Positions 31,345 to 40,453 of a stretch of 64,000 bases of DNA are shown here, in pieces. Source of the stretch: Streptomyces sparsogenes (lineage in GTDB: Bacteria > Actinomycetota > Actinomycetes > Streptomycetales > Streptomycetaceae); the NCBI RefSeq assembly GCF_001704635.1, contig NZ_MAXF01000031.1, positions 1 through 64,000 on the forward strand, read 5' to 3'. Position numbers and translations under genes: made by a program. The first letter of the stretch is position 1, and each line of letters begins with the position of its first letter. The notes beneath the pieces are model-generated. The model was not told the DNA's origin, made no database searches, and saw nothing but the letters and a program-made list of their open reading frames with translations.

Positions 31345-33876
31345 ATGGCCGAGAAGCTTGGCGTTCCGCTCCTGATCCACCAGACCTGGAAGAACACCGA
31401 CGTTCCCCCTGGGTGGCGCGAGTGGTCCGGGTCCTGGCGCCGCCACCACCCCGACTGGGAATACCGGCTGTGGACGGACGCCGACAACCGCGCCTTCCTC
31501 GAGGAGCACTACGCGTGGTTCCTGCCCGTCTACGACGGCTATCCCGAGCCGATCCAACGGGCCGACGCGATCCGCTACTTCCTGCTCGACCACTTTGGCG
31601 GGCTGTACGTGGACCTGGACTTCGAGTGCCTGCGCCCGGTGACCGGGCTCCTCGCCGGGCAGGAGCTCGTCCTCGCTCTCGAGCCGGAGGAGCACGCCCG
31701 GCTGCCGTGGAGCCGCCGGAACGGTATGCGGCGCATCGTCGGCAACGCCTTCATGGCGTCGCGGCCCGGCCATCCGTTCTGGCCGCATGTGCACCGGCGG
31801 TTGGTGGGCGCCCACACCTCGCCCGACCCGCTGGCCGCGACGGGCCCGTTCTTCCTCACGCGCGCGGTCGACAGCGCCCCGGAGGGCTGCTCCCCCACAC
31901 TTCTGGCGGCCGACACCGTGTACCCCGAGCCGAGCCCGGCCGCGGCGGAGCTGTTCGGGCCACGGCCGGCGGACCTCGACCGGGCGCATGCCGTGCACCA
32001 CTGGTCGGGAAGCTGGGAGCGGGAGGGCCCCGGCCTCCCGGAGCCCCCGGCGGGCCGTGAGGTCAGGTTCTGGACGAGCCAGGACCTTCAGCCCGGCGCC
32101 CATGGCGTGATCGACCTCGACGCCCAGCGCCGGCGGTGGGCCGCCGGATCGGCCGCGCCCACCGTGTCCTGTCTGATGGTGACCAAGGACCGGCTGCCGC
32201 TGGCCGAGCGGGCCATCCGGTGCTTCCTCGCCCAGACCTACACCCGCGCGGAGCTGGTCGTGGTGGACGACGGCACCGACGGCGCGCTGGAGGACCTTGT
32301 ACGCGCCCTGGGCGACGAGCGGATCCGCCTCCACCGGCTGCCGCCGGAGGGGCGGACGCTGGGCGAGCTGCGCAACATCGCGGCGGACCTGGCCACCGGG
32401 TCGTATGTGTGCCAGTGGGACGACGACGACCTGTACGACCCGGAGCGGCTCGAGGTCCAGCTCGCGGCGGTCCTCACGCTGGACGCCACGGCGTGCTTCC
32501 TGGCCCGTGAGCGGCTGTGGTGGCCGGCGCGCCGCAAACTGGGGATCTCCGGGGTACGGGTGTGGGAGGGCTCCATGCTCTGCGCGAAGGACGCGCTCCC
32601 CCGCTACCCGGAGCTGCGGCGCGGCGAGGACTCCCCGGTCGCGGAGGCCGTGGTGCGCGGCGGGCGGACGGTGTCGCTGGACGCGCCCGAGCTGTACACC
32701 TACGTGTTCCACGGGGCCAACACCTTCGACGAGCCGCACTTCACGAGCCTCTTCGACGCCGCGACCCACCTGTGGCCCACGGGCCGCGCCTACGCGGACC
32801 AGGTGCGCGCGATGGCGGCGCGGCTGCCCCTCGACCCGGCGGATGCCCCGGAGGCGGATCTCCCGGAGGCGGATGCCCCTGAGGCGGATCTCCCTGAGGC
32901 GGATGTCCCTGCGGCGGGGGACACCACGGGGAAGACCGCGGAAGCCACCGCGCGGCAGGCCCCCGACCCGTCGGCGCGTGTCCCCCACACCCGGCGGCCC
33001 ACCCCCGTGGACGTACGCGCGGACGCGGACGAGCACCCGCCGCTGCTCGTCCTCACCCCCGTCAAGGACGCCACCGCCTTCCTCCCCCGCTACCTGGACA
33101 ACCTGCGCGCCCTCGACCATCCCCGTGACGCGCTCTCCGTCGGCCTGCTGGAGGGCGACAGCCGGGACGGCACCTGGCAGGCCCTCCAGGACGCCCTGCC
33201 GGCCCTGGAGGCGGACTTCCGGCGGGTCACCCTCGTACGGCGCCACTTCGGCCTGCGGCTGGCCGGGCCGCGCTGGGAGCGTGGCGTCCAGCGGCAGCGG
33301 CGGGCGGCGCTGGCCATGGCCCGTAACCACCTGCTGGCGCGCGCGCTCGCCGACGAGCGCTGGGTCCTGTGGCTGGACGTCGATGTGACGGACCATCCGG
33401 CCGACCTCGTCCAGCGGCTGCTCGGCGCGCGTGAGGAGATCGTCGCCGCGCACTGCGTCACCGAGCCCGGCGGGCCCAGCTTCGACCTCAACACCTTCGT
33501 CCTGCGCCCGGATTCCGGCGCCTTGGACTGGGACCGGTGGCTCAGGGACGGGATCCTTCAGCCACCCAAGGGATTCGGCCGCCACTACCTCGACGAGCTG
33601 CGCGGGCACGAGCGGGTCCGCGTCGACGGGGTCGGCGGTACGGCCCTGCTGGTCCACGCCGATCTGCACCGCGACGGGCTGGTGTTCCCCGCCGTCCCCT
33701 ACCGGCGGCTCATCGAGACCGAGGGGCTGGCCGCGCTGGCCCAGGACATGGGCGTCGCCTGCTGGGCGCTGCCCGGCGTCGAGGTGGTGCACCCGGCCCG
33801 CCCGGGAGGTGGCCCGCTGAGCCAGGCAGGTGAAGCCACTCGCCCTGCCGAAGCCCGCGTCGGCGGGTCTCGTTAG
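31345..33876 (+). CDS. three-domain glycosyltransferase (GT32-like / GT2 / Anp1-like)
   Basis: An 843-residue protein with three glycosyltransferase modules. Residues 1-230 match the DXD-sugar (GT32/OCH1) family: LLIHQTWKNTDVPPGW, IRYFLLDHFGGLYVDLDFEC. Residues ~270-490 are a GT2 A-fold: PTVSCLMVTKDRLPLAERAI, TRAELVVVDDGTD, YVCQWDDDDLYDP. Residues ~570-830 resemble Anp1/Mnn9 (GT62) domains: PLLVLTPVKDATAFLPRYLD, GLLEGDSRDGTWQAL, WVLWLDVDVTDHPADLVQRL, FDLNTFVLRPDSG. A PEAD-type tandem repeat separates the second and third. No signal peptide or membrane span, so it acts in the cytoplasm. This fusion is unusual. The start is ATG 31345; the ribosome site is weak. Confidence 0.82.
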   Translation: MAEKLGVPLLIHQTWKNTDVPPGWREWSGSWRRHHPDWEYRLWTDADNRAFLEEHYAWFLPVYDGYPEPIQRADAIRYFLLDHFGGLYVDLDFECLRPVTGLLAGQELVLALEPEEHARLPWSRRNGMRRIVGNAFMASRPGHPFWPHVHRRLVGAHTSPDPLAATGPFFLTRAVDSAPEGCSPTLLAADTVYPEPSPAAAELFGPRPADLDRAHAVHHWSGSWEREGPGLPEPPAGREVRFWTSQDLQPGAHGVIDLDAQRRRWAAGSAAPTVSCLMVTKDRLPLAERAIRCFLAQTYTRAELVVVDDGTDGALEDLVRALGDERIRLHRLPPEGRTLGELRNIAADLATGSYVCQWDDDDLYDPERLEVQLAAVLTLDATACFLARERLWWPARRKLGISGVRVWEGSMLCAKDALPRYPELRRGEDSPVAEAVVRGGRTVSLDAPELYTYVFHGANTFDEPHFTSLFDAATHLWPTGRAYADQVRAMAARLPLDPADAPEADLPEADAPEADLPEADVPAAGDTTGKTAEATARQAPDPSARVPHTRRPTPVDVRADADEHPPLLVLTPVKDATAFLPRYLDNLRALDHPRDALSVGLLEGDSRDGTWQALQDALPALEADFRRVTLVRRHFGLRLAGPRWERGVQRQRRAALAMARNHLLARALADERWVLWLDVDVTDHPADLVQRLLGAREEIVAAHCVTEPGGPSFDLNTFVLRPDSGALDWDRWLRDGILQPPKGFGRHYLDELRGHERVRVDGVGGTALLVHADLHRDGLVFPAVPYRRLIETEGLAALAQDMGVACWALPGVEVVHPARPGGGPLSQAGEATRPAEARVGGSR
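32838..32912 (+). repeat. 15-bp tandem repeat coding a PEAD linker
   Basis: Five 15-bp units of GGCGGATSYCCCKGA type (GGCGGATGCCCCGGA, GGCGGATCTCCCGGA, GGCGGATGCCCCTGA, GGCGGATCTCCCTGA, GGCGGATGTCCCTGC) encode alternating APEAD/LPEAD. The acidic linker joins the GT2 and Anp1-like domains. Units 1/3 and 2/4 are closest, suggesting a 30-bp duplication. Confidence 0.85.
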
Positions 33877-33930
33877 CCAGATGCGTCCCCGGGTGTTCCC
33901 GTCAGGACGAGCGAGAAAAAGGAGCATTGG

Positions 33931-34311
33931 ATGAACATCGGCAAGACGGCCGCGCTGCTGACGGCGGCGGCCGGGGCAGTGGTCTTCGGCGGGACGGGCG
34001 CCGGAGCGACCGGTCTGGACAACTCCATCAGGCAGAGCAACGACTGCGACTCCAAGGGCGGCCTCAGCATCGGCGGGGCGCCGGCGTCGTCGTCCGAGTG
34101 CCTCAACTTCGCGCAGGTCTTCGGCGACCCGCACGGTGTGGTGCAGCGGAACGACTGTGACACCACCATCGGCACCTCGGCCAACGTGACCATCATCGCT
34201 CCCCCCGGCGGCTCGGAGGTGGGCTCGCACTGCACCAACATCGCCGTGTCCGCCCATCCGTCGAAGGTCAAGACGGAACACCGCGGCGCCTACGGACACG
34301 GGCGCCGATGA
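33931..34311 (+). CDS. small secreted protein with two NDCD repeats
   Basis: A 126-residue protein with a Sec signal peptide (MNIGKTAALLTAAAGAVVFG, cleavage probably near GAGA). The mature part has two related halves: IRQSNDCDSKGGLSIGGAPA ending in SSSEC, and VVQRNDCDTTIGTSANVTII ending in GSHC. That gives four Cys, probably two disulfides, and many Asn/Ser/Thr. It does not have chaplin or rodlin motifs. AAGGAG precedes the ATG. It overlaps the next gene, a GT2 enzyme, by ATGA. Unknown function; a possible surface or bioactive glycopeptide. Confidence 0.75.
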   Translation: MNIGKTAALLTAAAGAVVFGGTGAGATGLDNSIRQSNDCDSKGGLSIGGAPASSSECLNFAQVFGDPHGVVQRNDCDTTIGTSANVTIIAPPGGSEVGSHCTNIAVSAHPSKVKTEHRGAYGHGRR

Positions 34312-35294
34312 CCCCGGCGCCCGCCGGCCCGGAACGCGGCCCCCTGGAGGACGGCCTCCGGGGGGCCGCGGTGGCCTCGCCCGAGCCCGTGGCCTCGGTG
34401 GTCATCCCCTGCCACGACTACGGCCACTACCTGCCGCAGGCCGTACAGAGCGTGCTGGCCCAGACCTACCCGGACTGGGAGCTCGTCGTGGTCGACGACG
34501 GCAGCACCGACGACACCGCGGCGGTCGCCCGGTCACTGATCGCCGGCCATCCCGATCGGCGCATCCGGCTGCTGCGCCAGGCCAACGCGGGTGTCTCGGC
34601 CGCCCGTAACGCGGGCATCGCGGCCACCACCGGCCGCTATGTGCTGCCGCTGGACGCCGACGACGTGATCGCCCCCACCATGCTGGAGCGGACGGTGGCG
34701 GTGCTGGACCACAGGCCGGACATCGCCATCGTCTCCACCGACGTCTCCGTCTTCACCGACGACGGACTGCCCGCGCAGGCGCTGAAGCTCCCGGCCTACG
34801 ACAAGGACCTGCTGCTGCGGCGGCTGATCATGTTCTACTGCTCGCTCTACCGCCGCGAGGTGTGGCAGACCGTGGGCGGCTACGCCGAGGACATGCGTGC
34901 CGGGGAGGACTGGGATTTCTGGATCGCGTCCGCCGAGCACGGTTTCACGGCCCACCACCTCCACGACGCGCTGTTCGGGGCGCGCAACAAGGACGACGGA
35001 CTGCATGTGGAGGCGGCCGAGAACGACCTGGCCGTCCGCGCCAGGATCGTGGCGGGCCACCCCACGATGTTCAAGCCGGTCACCCTGGCCTGGGCGCGGG
35101 CCGTGCTCGCCCAGGACGAGCGGGAGTGCCTGGCCGATGACCGGGTGCCCGACGACATCCTCACCCGGGCGGCCGACATGGACGAGTTTCTGCGGGTGGT
35201 CCTGGCGTTGCAGCGCACGGCGCGGCTGCAGCACCGCCACATCCAGCGGCTGGAGCGGGAACTGGCCGAACGGAACGATCCCGTGCTCGTCTGA
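34308..35294 (+). CDS. family 2 glycosyltransferase coupled to the secreted-protein gene
   Basis: A 328-residue GT-A enzyme: VASVVIPCHDYGHYLPQAVQ, WELVVVDDGSTDDTAAVARS, ANAGVSAARNAGIAATTGRY, LPLDADDVIAPTMLERTV (DxD), and GGYAEDMRAGEDWDFWIASA with the ED motif of the catalytic base. A helical tail (RTARLQHRHIQRLERELAER) follows. No membrane span. The 4-nt overlap with the secreted NDCD-repeat protein implies matched synthesis, but whether that protein is the acceptor is inference. Confidence 0.9.
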   Translation: MTPAPAGPERGPLEDGLRGAAVASPEPVASVVIPCHDYGHYLPQAVQSVLAQTYPDWELVVVDDGSTDDTAAVARSLIAGHPDRRIRLLRQANAGVSAARNAGIAATTGRYVLPLDADDVIAPTMLERTVAVLDHRPDIAIVSTDVSVFTDDGLPAQALKLPAYDKDLLLRRLIMFYCSLYRREVWQTVGGYAEDMRAGEDWDFWIASAEHGFTAHHLHDALFGARNKDDGLHVEAAENDLAVRARIVAGHPTMFKPVTLAWARAVLAQDERECLADDRVPDDILTRAADMDEFLRVVLALQRTARLQHRHIQRLERELAERNDPVLV

Positions 35295-35417
35295 GGGCCG
35301 GTACGCACGGCGAGGGCGGGGCTCCTGGTGGAGCCCCGCCCCGCGTCCCGGGTGGCGCGTCCCCGGGAGCTTCGTGTGCCACTGGTGGTGCGTGTGCCCC
35401 TGTTGGCGCGGGTGCCG

Positions 35418-38414
35418 CTACTCGAAGAGGTCCGCGTACGAACCCATCGCGAGCGCGATGTCGGCCTGGGCCCAGAACCGGTGGTACGTGAAGGTCGGGA
35501 CCGCGCCGCCCTTCAGATAGGCCTCGACCTTGGACCAGGCCGGGTCGTTCTTGTAGAAGGACCGGATCGAGGCGAAGGTCGAGCTGGAGTCGATCTTGTC
35601 ACCGTTCGGCATGGTGCCGGTCCACCCGCTGGGCACGTAGACCGGGTCGTCGAAGCGGTTGTAGTCGGCGCGGGACTCGGGGACCGCGATGCCCAGCGCG
35701 TCCTGGAAGTTGTCCCACATGCCGTCCAGCAGGGCCTTCGCCGTGTCCTTGGCCTGGGTGTCGCCGGACTTCGCGGCGTAGTAGGACAGGGTCTTGGCGT
35801 ACGCGGCCGCCACACCGACGTCGTTGGTGTAGTCGGCGACGGTGACGTGCAGGCCCGCGTTGGCGCCGGGGCTGGAGGCGTTCCAGGTGTCCGGCTGGCC
35901 GGACCACTGGAGGGTGGACGGGATCTGGTAGGTGCCGTCCGGGTTGACCGTCGTCTTGGACAGCGCCCACTTGACCCACTTGTCCAGGACCGTCTTCGCG
36001 GAGGCGTCACCGGTGCGGTTGTAGTACTCCGCGACGCGCTCCATGGACCACGCCTGGAAGCCGAACCACTGGTTGGACGGCGGGTCGTGGTAGACCGGCT
36101 TCTCGTCGTAGTACATGCCGTAGAACGTCGAGGTGCCGGACGGCGGTGTGGCGTAGCGGCCCTGCCAGCTGTTGGTGGCGCCGCCCGCGATGGCGCCCTC
36201 GCTGGACTGGAGCCAGCGGTAGAACTCCAGCTGCCGCTTGAGGCTGGTGGACCAGTCGGCGGCACCGGTGGCCGACTTGGGCTTCAGATCGGCGTAGTTG
36301 GCCAGCGCCCAGGCCGCCATGGGGTTCTGGTAGCCGCCGTGGGCGTGGCTGGAGCCGATGCGCCAGGACCAGCCCGCGGAGGTGTCGGTGGCGCCGCCCC
36401 AGGCGTAGTACCAGGACAGCAGGTAGTGGGAGCTGTTCTTGCCGCTGCCCGCCGCGCAGGTGGTCTCACCGACGCAGTTGCCGACCTTCTTGAAGTACTT
36501 GTCGTACATCGCGTAGCGCAGGTAGTCGCCCATCTTGGCGGCCTTGGCCACGTTGGCGGACACCTGGCCGCCCTTGCCCTGCGCCTTGGCCCACTCGGCG
36601 GCCCAGTAGGCGGCCTGGACGGCGCGGGCGTCGGCGTCGGGGGCGTTGGTGAACTTCCACTGCTTGGAGTACGAGGCGTCGCCGGTGAACAGGTCCAGAT
36701 AGCCGTTCTTGCCGCCGTACTTGAAGCTGTCGCAGGTGGGCTGGGTCACGGTCTCCCAGACCGACTCCTGGGGGCCGCGCTGGAAGGTGTTGACGTAGCT
36801 CGGTCCGGTGTCGCTCGGCCCCGCCTCGCACTTGCCGGGCGAGTTGCCGTAGCCGTAGACGTTGTCGACGTCCTGGATCCAGTGCATGCCGTAGATGTCA
36901 TCGGTGCCGTACGCGCTCTTCAGCTCGGCGGCGATGGGGTCGTTGCCGACCGGGACATTGCCGTTGAGCTGCGAGGGGTACTGGGAGGGCAGGTCCCACT
37001 CGGGCGCGTAGGTGGCCGGCTTGGAGGCGTTGTAGAAGCTGTTGGTGGGCTGGTCGGCGTGGGTGGGGATCATGTACTTCTCCATGGTGTCCCACGCGGT
37101 GTTGAACTTGGACCAGTCGCCGGTCACCTTGCCGTACATCGCCTGCAGCCAGATCAGATAGCTGTACGCCTCGGAGGTGGTCTCGTGGCCGTGGTCGGGG
37201 GCCTCGACGATCAGGGTCTCCACCGAGTGGTACGGGATGCCCTCGGGCGAGAAGTAGCCCGCCGCCGGGGCGGTGATCTTGTTGTAGAGGTCGAGGAAGC
37301 GGGCGTCGTACACCTTGGTGGCGGCCAGCTGGGTGACGGTGACCTCGGCCTTGGTGTGGCCGGTGGCGGTGGCGGTGAAGGTCGCCGAGCCGGTGCCGCT
37401 GTTCGCGGCGGCGATGGTCACCTGCTGGGCGGTGTCCCAGTTGGTGGGCGTGAAGGTGAGGGTGGCACCCGAGGAGACGGTCAGCCCGGTGTTCCCGGAG
37501 GTGCGGGCCACGGACACCGTGACGTTCGCGGACGGCTTGGTGGACAGCTTCACGCCGAACGTGCCCGTCTTGCCCTGCTGCACGCCGAGCTGGGCGGGGC
37601 TGGCGACGAGCGCTGGCCCGGCCGCGACCCGGATGCCGACGGGGGTGGACTCGGCGGACGCGCCCTGGCTGTCGTAGGCCTTGGCGTAGAGCGAGTAGTC
37701 GCCCGCGGGCACATTGGTGTAGTCGAAGCTGTACGGGGAGGTGGTGTCGGTGCCGAGGAGCTTGGTGTCGCTGTAGAACTCCACCTTGGTGATCGTCGCG
37801 CCGTCGGCGGCCGCGGCGGTGGCGGTCATCGGGACGGTGCCGCCGGCGGTGTACACCGCGCCGGGGACCGGGCTGCTCAGCACGGCGATGGGCGGCTGGT
37901 GGGCGCCCTTGCAGGTGACGCCGTTGACGGCGAAGGAGGTGGGCGCGGCGTTGGTACCGCTGTAGGCGAACTGGGCGCCGGTCGTGACATTGCCGCCCGC
38001 CGCGATCTTCGCGTTGTGGGCGGCGTTCTTGACGGTGACGGTCTTGCCGGACTGGGACCAGGTGCCGTTCCAGCCGCCCGTCAGCTTCTGGTTGCCCGCG
38101 TAGTCGTACGTCAGGGTCCAGCCGTCGATGGCGTCCGTGCCGGGGTTGGAGATGGTGAGGTCGGCGGTGAAGCCGGAACCCCAGTCGTTGGTCTTGTAGT
38201 CGACGCCGCACTGGACGGCGGCGGCGTGCGCGGGGGCCGCCCCGCCGGCCGCGGTCATGGCCACCGGGAGCGAGAGCGCGGCGGCCAGGACGGCCGCCGG
38301 CCGCAGGGCCCTCGGCCTCCTCCCCCGCGGGCGTTGCTCCTTCGGCCGTCTCGCGGCCAACCAACCGATCCTTGGTCGTGCCCCTGATAACGGCGAGCCT
38401 CGCTGTGGGCGCAT
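35418..38414 (-). CDS. GH48 exocellulase with CBM2
   Basis: A 998-residue secreted cellulase. Signal region ~1-66 (long basic start, then [20 protein letters not shown]). CBM2 ~67-170 (surface Trp near 78, 99 and 115). Bacterial Ig-like domain ~174-262, a second beta module to ~340, then GH48 (~345-998) with [20 protein letters not shown] holding the catalytic acid. GH48 enzymes release cellobiose from chain reducing ends. GAGGA precedes ATG 38414. Codon 9 (38390-38388) is TTA, implying bldA control if this start is right. A perfect CebR operator lies 50 nt upstream. Partner of the divergent GH6 enzyme. Confidence 0.95.
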   Translation of the reverse strand: MRPQRGSPLSGARPRIGWLAARRPKEQRPRGRRPRALRPAAVLAAALSLPVAMTAAGGAAPAHAAAVQCGVDYKTNDWGSGFTADLTISNPGTDAIDGWTLTYDYAGNQKLTGGWNGTWSQSGKTVTVKNAAHNAKIAAGGNVTTGAQFAYSGTNAAPTSFAVNGVTCKGAHQPPIAVLSSPVPGAVYTAGGTVPMTATAAAADGATITKVEFYSDTKLLGTDTTSPYSFDYTNVPAGDYSLYAKAYDSQGASAESTPVGIRVAAGPALVASPAQLGVQQGKTGTFGVKLSTKPSANVTVSVARTSGNTGLTVSSGATLTFTPTNWDTAQQVTIAAANSGTGSATFTATATGHTKAEVTVTQLAATKVYDARFLDLYNKITAPAAGYFSPEGIPYHSVETLIVEAPDHGHETTSEAYSYLIWLQAMYGKVTGDWSKFNTAWDTMEKYMIPTHADQPTNSFYNASKPATYAPEWDLPSQYPSQLNGNVPVGNDPIAAELKSAYGTDDIYGMHWIQDVDNVYGYGNSPGKCEAGPSDTGPSYVNTFQRGPQESVWETVTQPTCDSFKYGGKNGYLDLFTGDASYSKQWKFTNAPDADARAVQAAYWAAEWAKAQGKGGQVSANVAKAAKMGDYLRYAMYDKYFKKVGNCVGETTCAAGSGKNSSHYLLSWYYAWGGATDTSAGWSWRIGSSHAHGGYQNPMAAWALANYADLKPKSATGAADWSTSLKRQLEFYRWLQSSEGAIAGGATNSWQGRYATPPSGTSTFYGMYYDEKPVYHDPPSNQWFGFQAWSMERVAEYYNRTGDASAKTVLDKWVKWALSKTTVNPDGTYQIPSTLQWSGQPDTWNASSPGANAGLHVTVADYTNDVGVAAAYAKTLSYYAAKSGDTQAKDTAKALLDGMWDNFQDALGIAVPESRADYNRFDDPVYVPSGWTGTMPNGDKIDSSSTFASIRSFYKNDPAWSKVEAYLKGGAVPTFTYHRFWAQADIALAMGSYADLFE

Positions 38415-38463
38415 GGGGGAGGTCCTCCTCGCGGTCCGGGCGGGTGGGGGCGGTGCGAACCAG

Positions 38464-38477
38464 TGGGAGCGCTCCCA
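38464..38477. promoter_or_regulatory. CebR operator for the GH48 gene
   Basis: TGGGAGCGCTCCCA, the perfect 14-bp CebR palindrome, 50 nt before the GH48 start. On the minus strand TTGACA (38506-38501) and a weak CATCTT precede it, so the operator begins at about the -10/+1 region. Confidence 0.9.
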
Positions 38478-38566
38478 AGATGCGGGCGCGTCTGAAGGGG
38501 TGTCAAGGCTTTGAACAAGATGCAGCTGTCGAACGTGTTCGCGCGATAAATCCGTGAACGCCTCTG

Positions 38567-38594
38567 TTGACATGCGCCGCACAGGCGTTACGGT
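38567..38594 (+). promoter_or_regulatory. candidate promoter for the GH6 transcript
   Basis: TTGACA (38567-38572), a 16-nt spacer and TACGGT (38589-38594) fit a housekeeping-sigma promoter. A CebR-like site starts 12 nt downstream, in position to block initiation or early elongation. Confidence 0.55.
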
Positions 38595-38606
38595 CAGGTG
38601 AACCAG

Positions 38607-38620
38607 TGGGAGCGATTCCA
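38607..38620. promoter_or_regulatory. degenerate CebR operator for the GH6 gene
   Basis: TGGGAGCGATTCCA matches the CebR palindrome at 12 of 14 positions and shares its flanking AACCAG with the GH48 site. It lies just downstream of the predicted GH6 promoter and 60 nt before the small ORF. Confidence 0.7.
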
Positions 38621-38679
38621 GCAGTCAGCGCCACCTCGGGGACACCCCGGGAGAGGGCCGGACACCGAGGAGTCGCTCC

Positions 38680-38916
38680 ATGCGAGCACCACCGCGTCTT
38701 TACGCCTTGGCGACCACCGCGGCGCTGACCTTGGCGGGCACCGCCCTGCCGCCCGTCGCCGGCCTGACCGATCCGCCCGCGGACCCGCCGACCCCCGGCA
38801 CCACACCGCCGAAGCCGCGGGCCTCGGGCAACAAGCCTCGCCACCGCCTGGAATGCAACGGCACGCCGACCGGCTTCGGCGTGGGCCTCCGTGATCACCT
38901 GGAAGGATTGTCATGA
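38680..38916 (+). CDS. small ORF coupled to the GH6 gene
   Basis: A 78-codon frame with a good ribosome site (GGAG 6 nt before the ATG) and a signal-like start (RLYALATTAALTLAGTALPP), followed by a Pro/Thr-rich stretch and an undistinguished tail. It overlaps the GH6 start as ATGA. It could be a small secreted peptide, a translated leader that couples GH6 translation, or the broken front of a larger secreted protein. Codon use is acceptable but conservation is unknown. Confidence 0.4.
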   Translation: MRAPPRLYALATTAALTLAGTALPPVAGLTDPPADPPTPGTTPPKPRASGNKPRHRLECNGTPTGFGVGLRDHLEGLS

Positions 38917-40310
38917 GCCGCACAACATCACCCCCCCGCCGCACCCGGGCCGCCGCCCTGGCCGGCTCCGCGCTGCTCGCTGCCACCGCCCTGACGGTCT
39001 CCGCGCTCAGCGGCACCGCCACCGCCCAGGCCGACAACGGCAGAGCGGCCGCCGCGAAGGTGGACAACCCGTACGCGGGCGCCAGGGTCTACGTCAACCC
39101 CGACTGGTCCGCCAAGGCCGCCGCCGAGCCCGGCGGCAGCAAGGTCTCCAACCAACCGACCGGCATCTGGCTGGACCGCATCGCCGCCATCAACGGCACC
39201 TCCGGCGCCCGTGGCCTGCGCGCCCACCTGGACACCGCGCTGTCCCAGTCGGGCGGCAGCCCCATGGTCGTCCAGTTAGTGATCTACGACCTGCCGGGGC
39301 GCGACTGCTCCGCGCTGGCGTCCAACGGCGAGCTGGGCCCGAACGACATCGACAAGTACAAGACCCAGTTCATCGACCCGATCGCCTCGATCCTCTCGGA
39401 GTCGAAGTACGCCAACTCCAACCTGCGGATCGTCACCACGGTCGAGATCGACTCGCTGCCCAACCTGGTCACCAACACCGGCGGCCGTCCCACCGCGACC
39501 CCGCAGTGCGACACCATGAAGGCCAACGGCAACTACATCAAGGGCGTCGGCTACGCCCTGAACAAGCTGGGCGCGGTCCCCAACGTCTACAACTACGTGG
39601 ACGCCGGCCACCACGGCTGGATCGGCTGGGACGACAACTTCAACGCCACCGCCCAGGTCATCAAGCAGGCCGCCACCGCCGAGGGCAGCACGGTCGACAA
39701 GGTGGCCGGCATCATCGTCAACACGGCCAACTACAGCGCGCTGAAGGAAAACAACTTCACCATCAACGACAACGTCAACGGCACCACCGTCCGTCAGTCG
39801 AAGTGGGTGGACTGGAACCGCTACGTCGACGAGCTGTCCTACGCCCAGGCCTTCCGGCAGGAGCTGGTCAACGTCGGCCTCCCGTCCAACATCGGCGCCC
39901 TGATCGACACCTCCCGCAACGGCTGGGGCGGCTCGGCCCGCCCGTCCGGCCCCGGCGCCAGGACCGACGTGGACACCTACGTCAACGGCGGCCGCTACGA
40001 CCGCAGGATCCACATCGGCAACTGGTGCAACCAGTCCGGCGCCGGGCTCGGCGAGCGGCCCAAGGCGGCACCCGCGGCCGGGATCGACGCGTACGTGTGG
40101 ATGAAGCCCCCGGGCGAGTCCGACGGTGCCAGCTCCGCCATCCCGAACGACGAGGGCAAGGGCTTCGACCAGATGTGCGACCCGTCGTACGGGGGCAACC
40201 CGCGCAACGGCTACAACAAGACCGGCGCGCTGCCGAACGCGCCGCTGTCGGGCCACTGGTTCTCGGCCCAGTTCCAGGAGCTGCTGAAGAACGCCTACCC
40301 CGCGCTGTGA
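38913..40310 (+). CDS. GH6 cellobiohydrolase without a binding module
   Basis: A 465-residue secreted GH6 enzyme that cuts cellobiose from non-reducing ends, complementing GH48. Signal peptide about 1-40 (RAAALAGSALLAATALTVSA). Catalytic landmarks: VNPDWSAKAAAE, YDLPGRDCSALASNGE near residue 125 (catalytic Asp), TTVEIDSLPN, YVDAGHHGWIGWDDN and AYVWMKPPGESDG. No CBM2 is present at either end, unlike most streptomycete GH6 exocellulases. Codon 122 (39276-39278) is TTA, so bldA dependence is expected. AAGGA precedes the ATG. Confidence 0.94.
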   Translation: MSRTTSPPRRTRAAALAGSALLAATALTVSALSGTATAQADNGRAAAAKVDNPYAGARVYVNPDWSAKAAAEPGGSKVSNQPTGIWLDRIAAINGTSGARGLRAHLDTALSQSGGSPMVVQLVIYDLPGRDCSALASNGELGPNDIDKYKTQFIDPIASILSESKYANSNLRIVTTVEIDSLPNLVTNTGGRPTATPQCDTMKANGNYIKGVGYALNKLGAVPNVYNYVDAGHHGWIGWDDNFNATAQVIKQAATAEGSTVDKVAGIIVNTANYSALKENNFTINDNVNGTTVRQSKWVDWNRYVDELSYAQAFRQELVNVGLPSNIGALIDTSRNGWGGSARPSGPGARTDVDTYVNGGRYDRRIHIGNWCNQSGAGLGERPKAAPAAGIDAYVWMKPPGESDGASSAIPNDEGKGFDQMCDPSYGGNPRNGYNKTGALPNAPLSGHWFSAQFQELLKNAYPAL

Positions 40311-40358
40311 CCCGCGGATAGACCGCGGCGGGCACCCGCACACACAGCGGATCGAAGA

Positions 40359-40395
40359 GGGGCCGGTGGACGCGCACGCGCGTTCCGCCGGCCCC
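40359..40395. terminator. terminator between convergent GH6 and cebR genes
   Basis: GGGGCCGGTGGA... paired with ...TTCCGCCGGCCCC plus an inner CGCG pair makes a long GC hairpin in the 143-nt gap between converging genes. Likely bidirectional. Confidence 0.65.
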
Positions 40396-40453
40396 GTCGG
40401 CGTTCATGGGGCATGAAGAGTTCATGAAGCGTGAAGAGGCGATCGCCCTGCCC

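Noticed and set aside
28930..34299. A 5.4-kb open frame on the minus strand
   Set aside because: It is antisense to four well-supported genes and contains only low-complexity Arg/Gly/Pro/Val text. Only its last 129 codons (28930-29319) form a real gene.
33931..34311. Chaplin or rodlin identity for the small secreted protein
   Set aside because: It lacks the chaplin Cys spacing and hydrophobic repeats; the NDCD units are different.
35328..38387. A 3-kb plus-strand open frame opposite GH48
   Set aside because: Gly/Val/Arg-rich antisense artefact; GH48 motifs on the minus strand are decisive.
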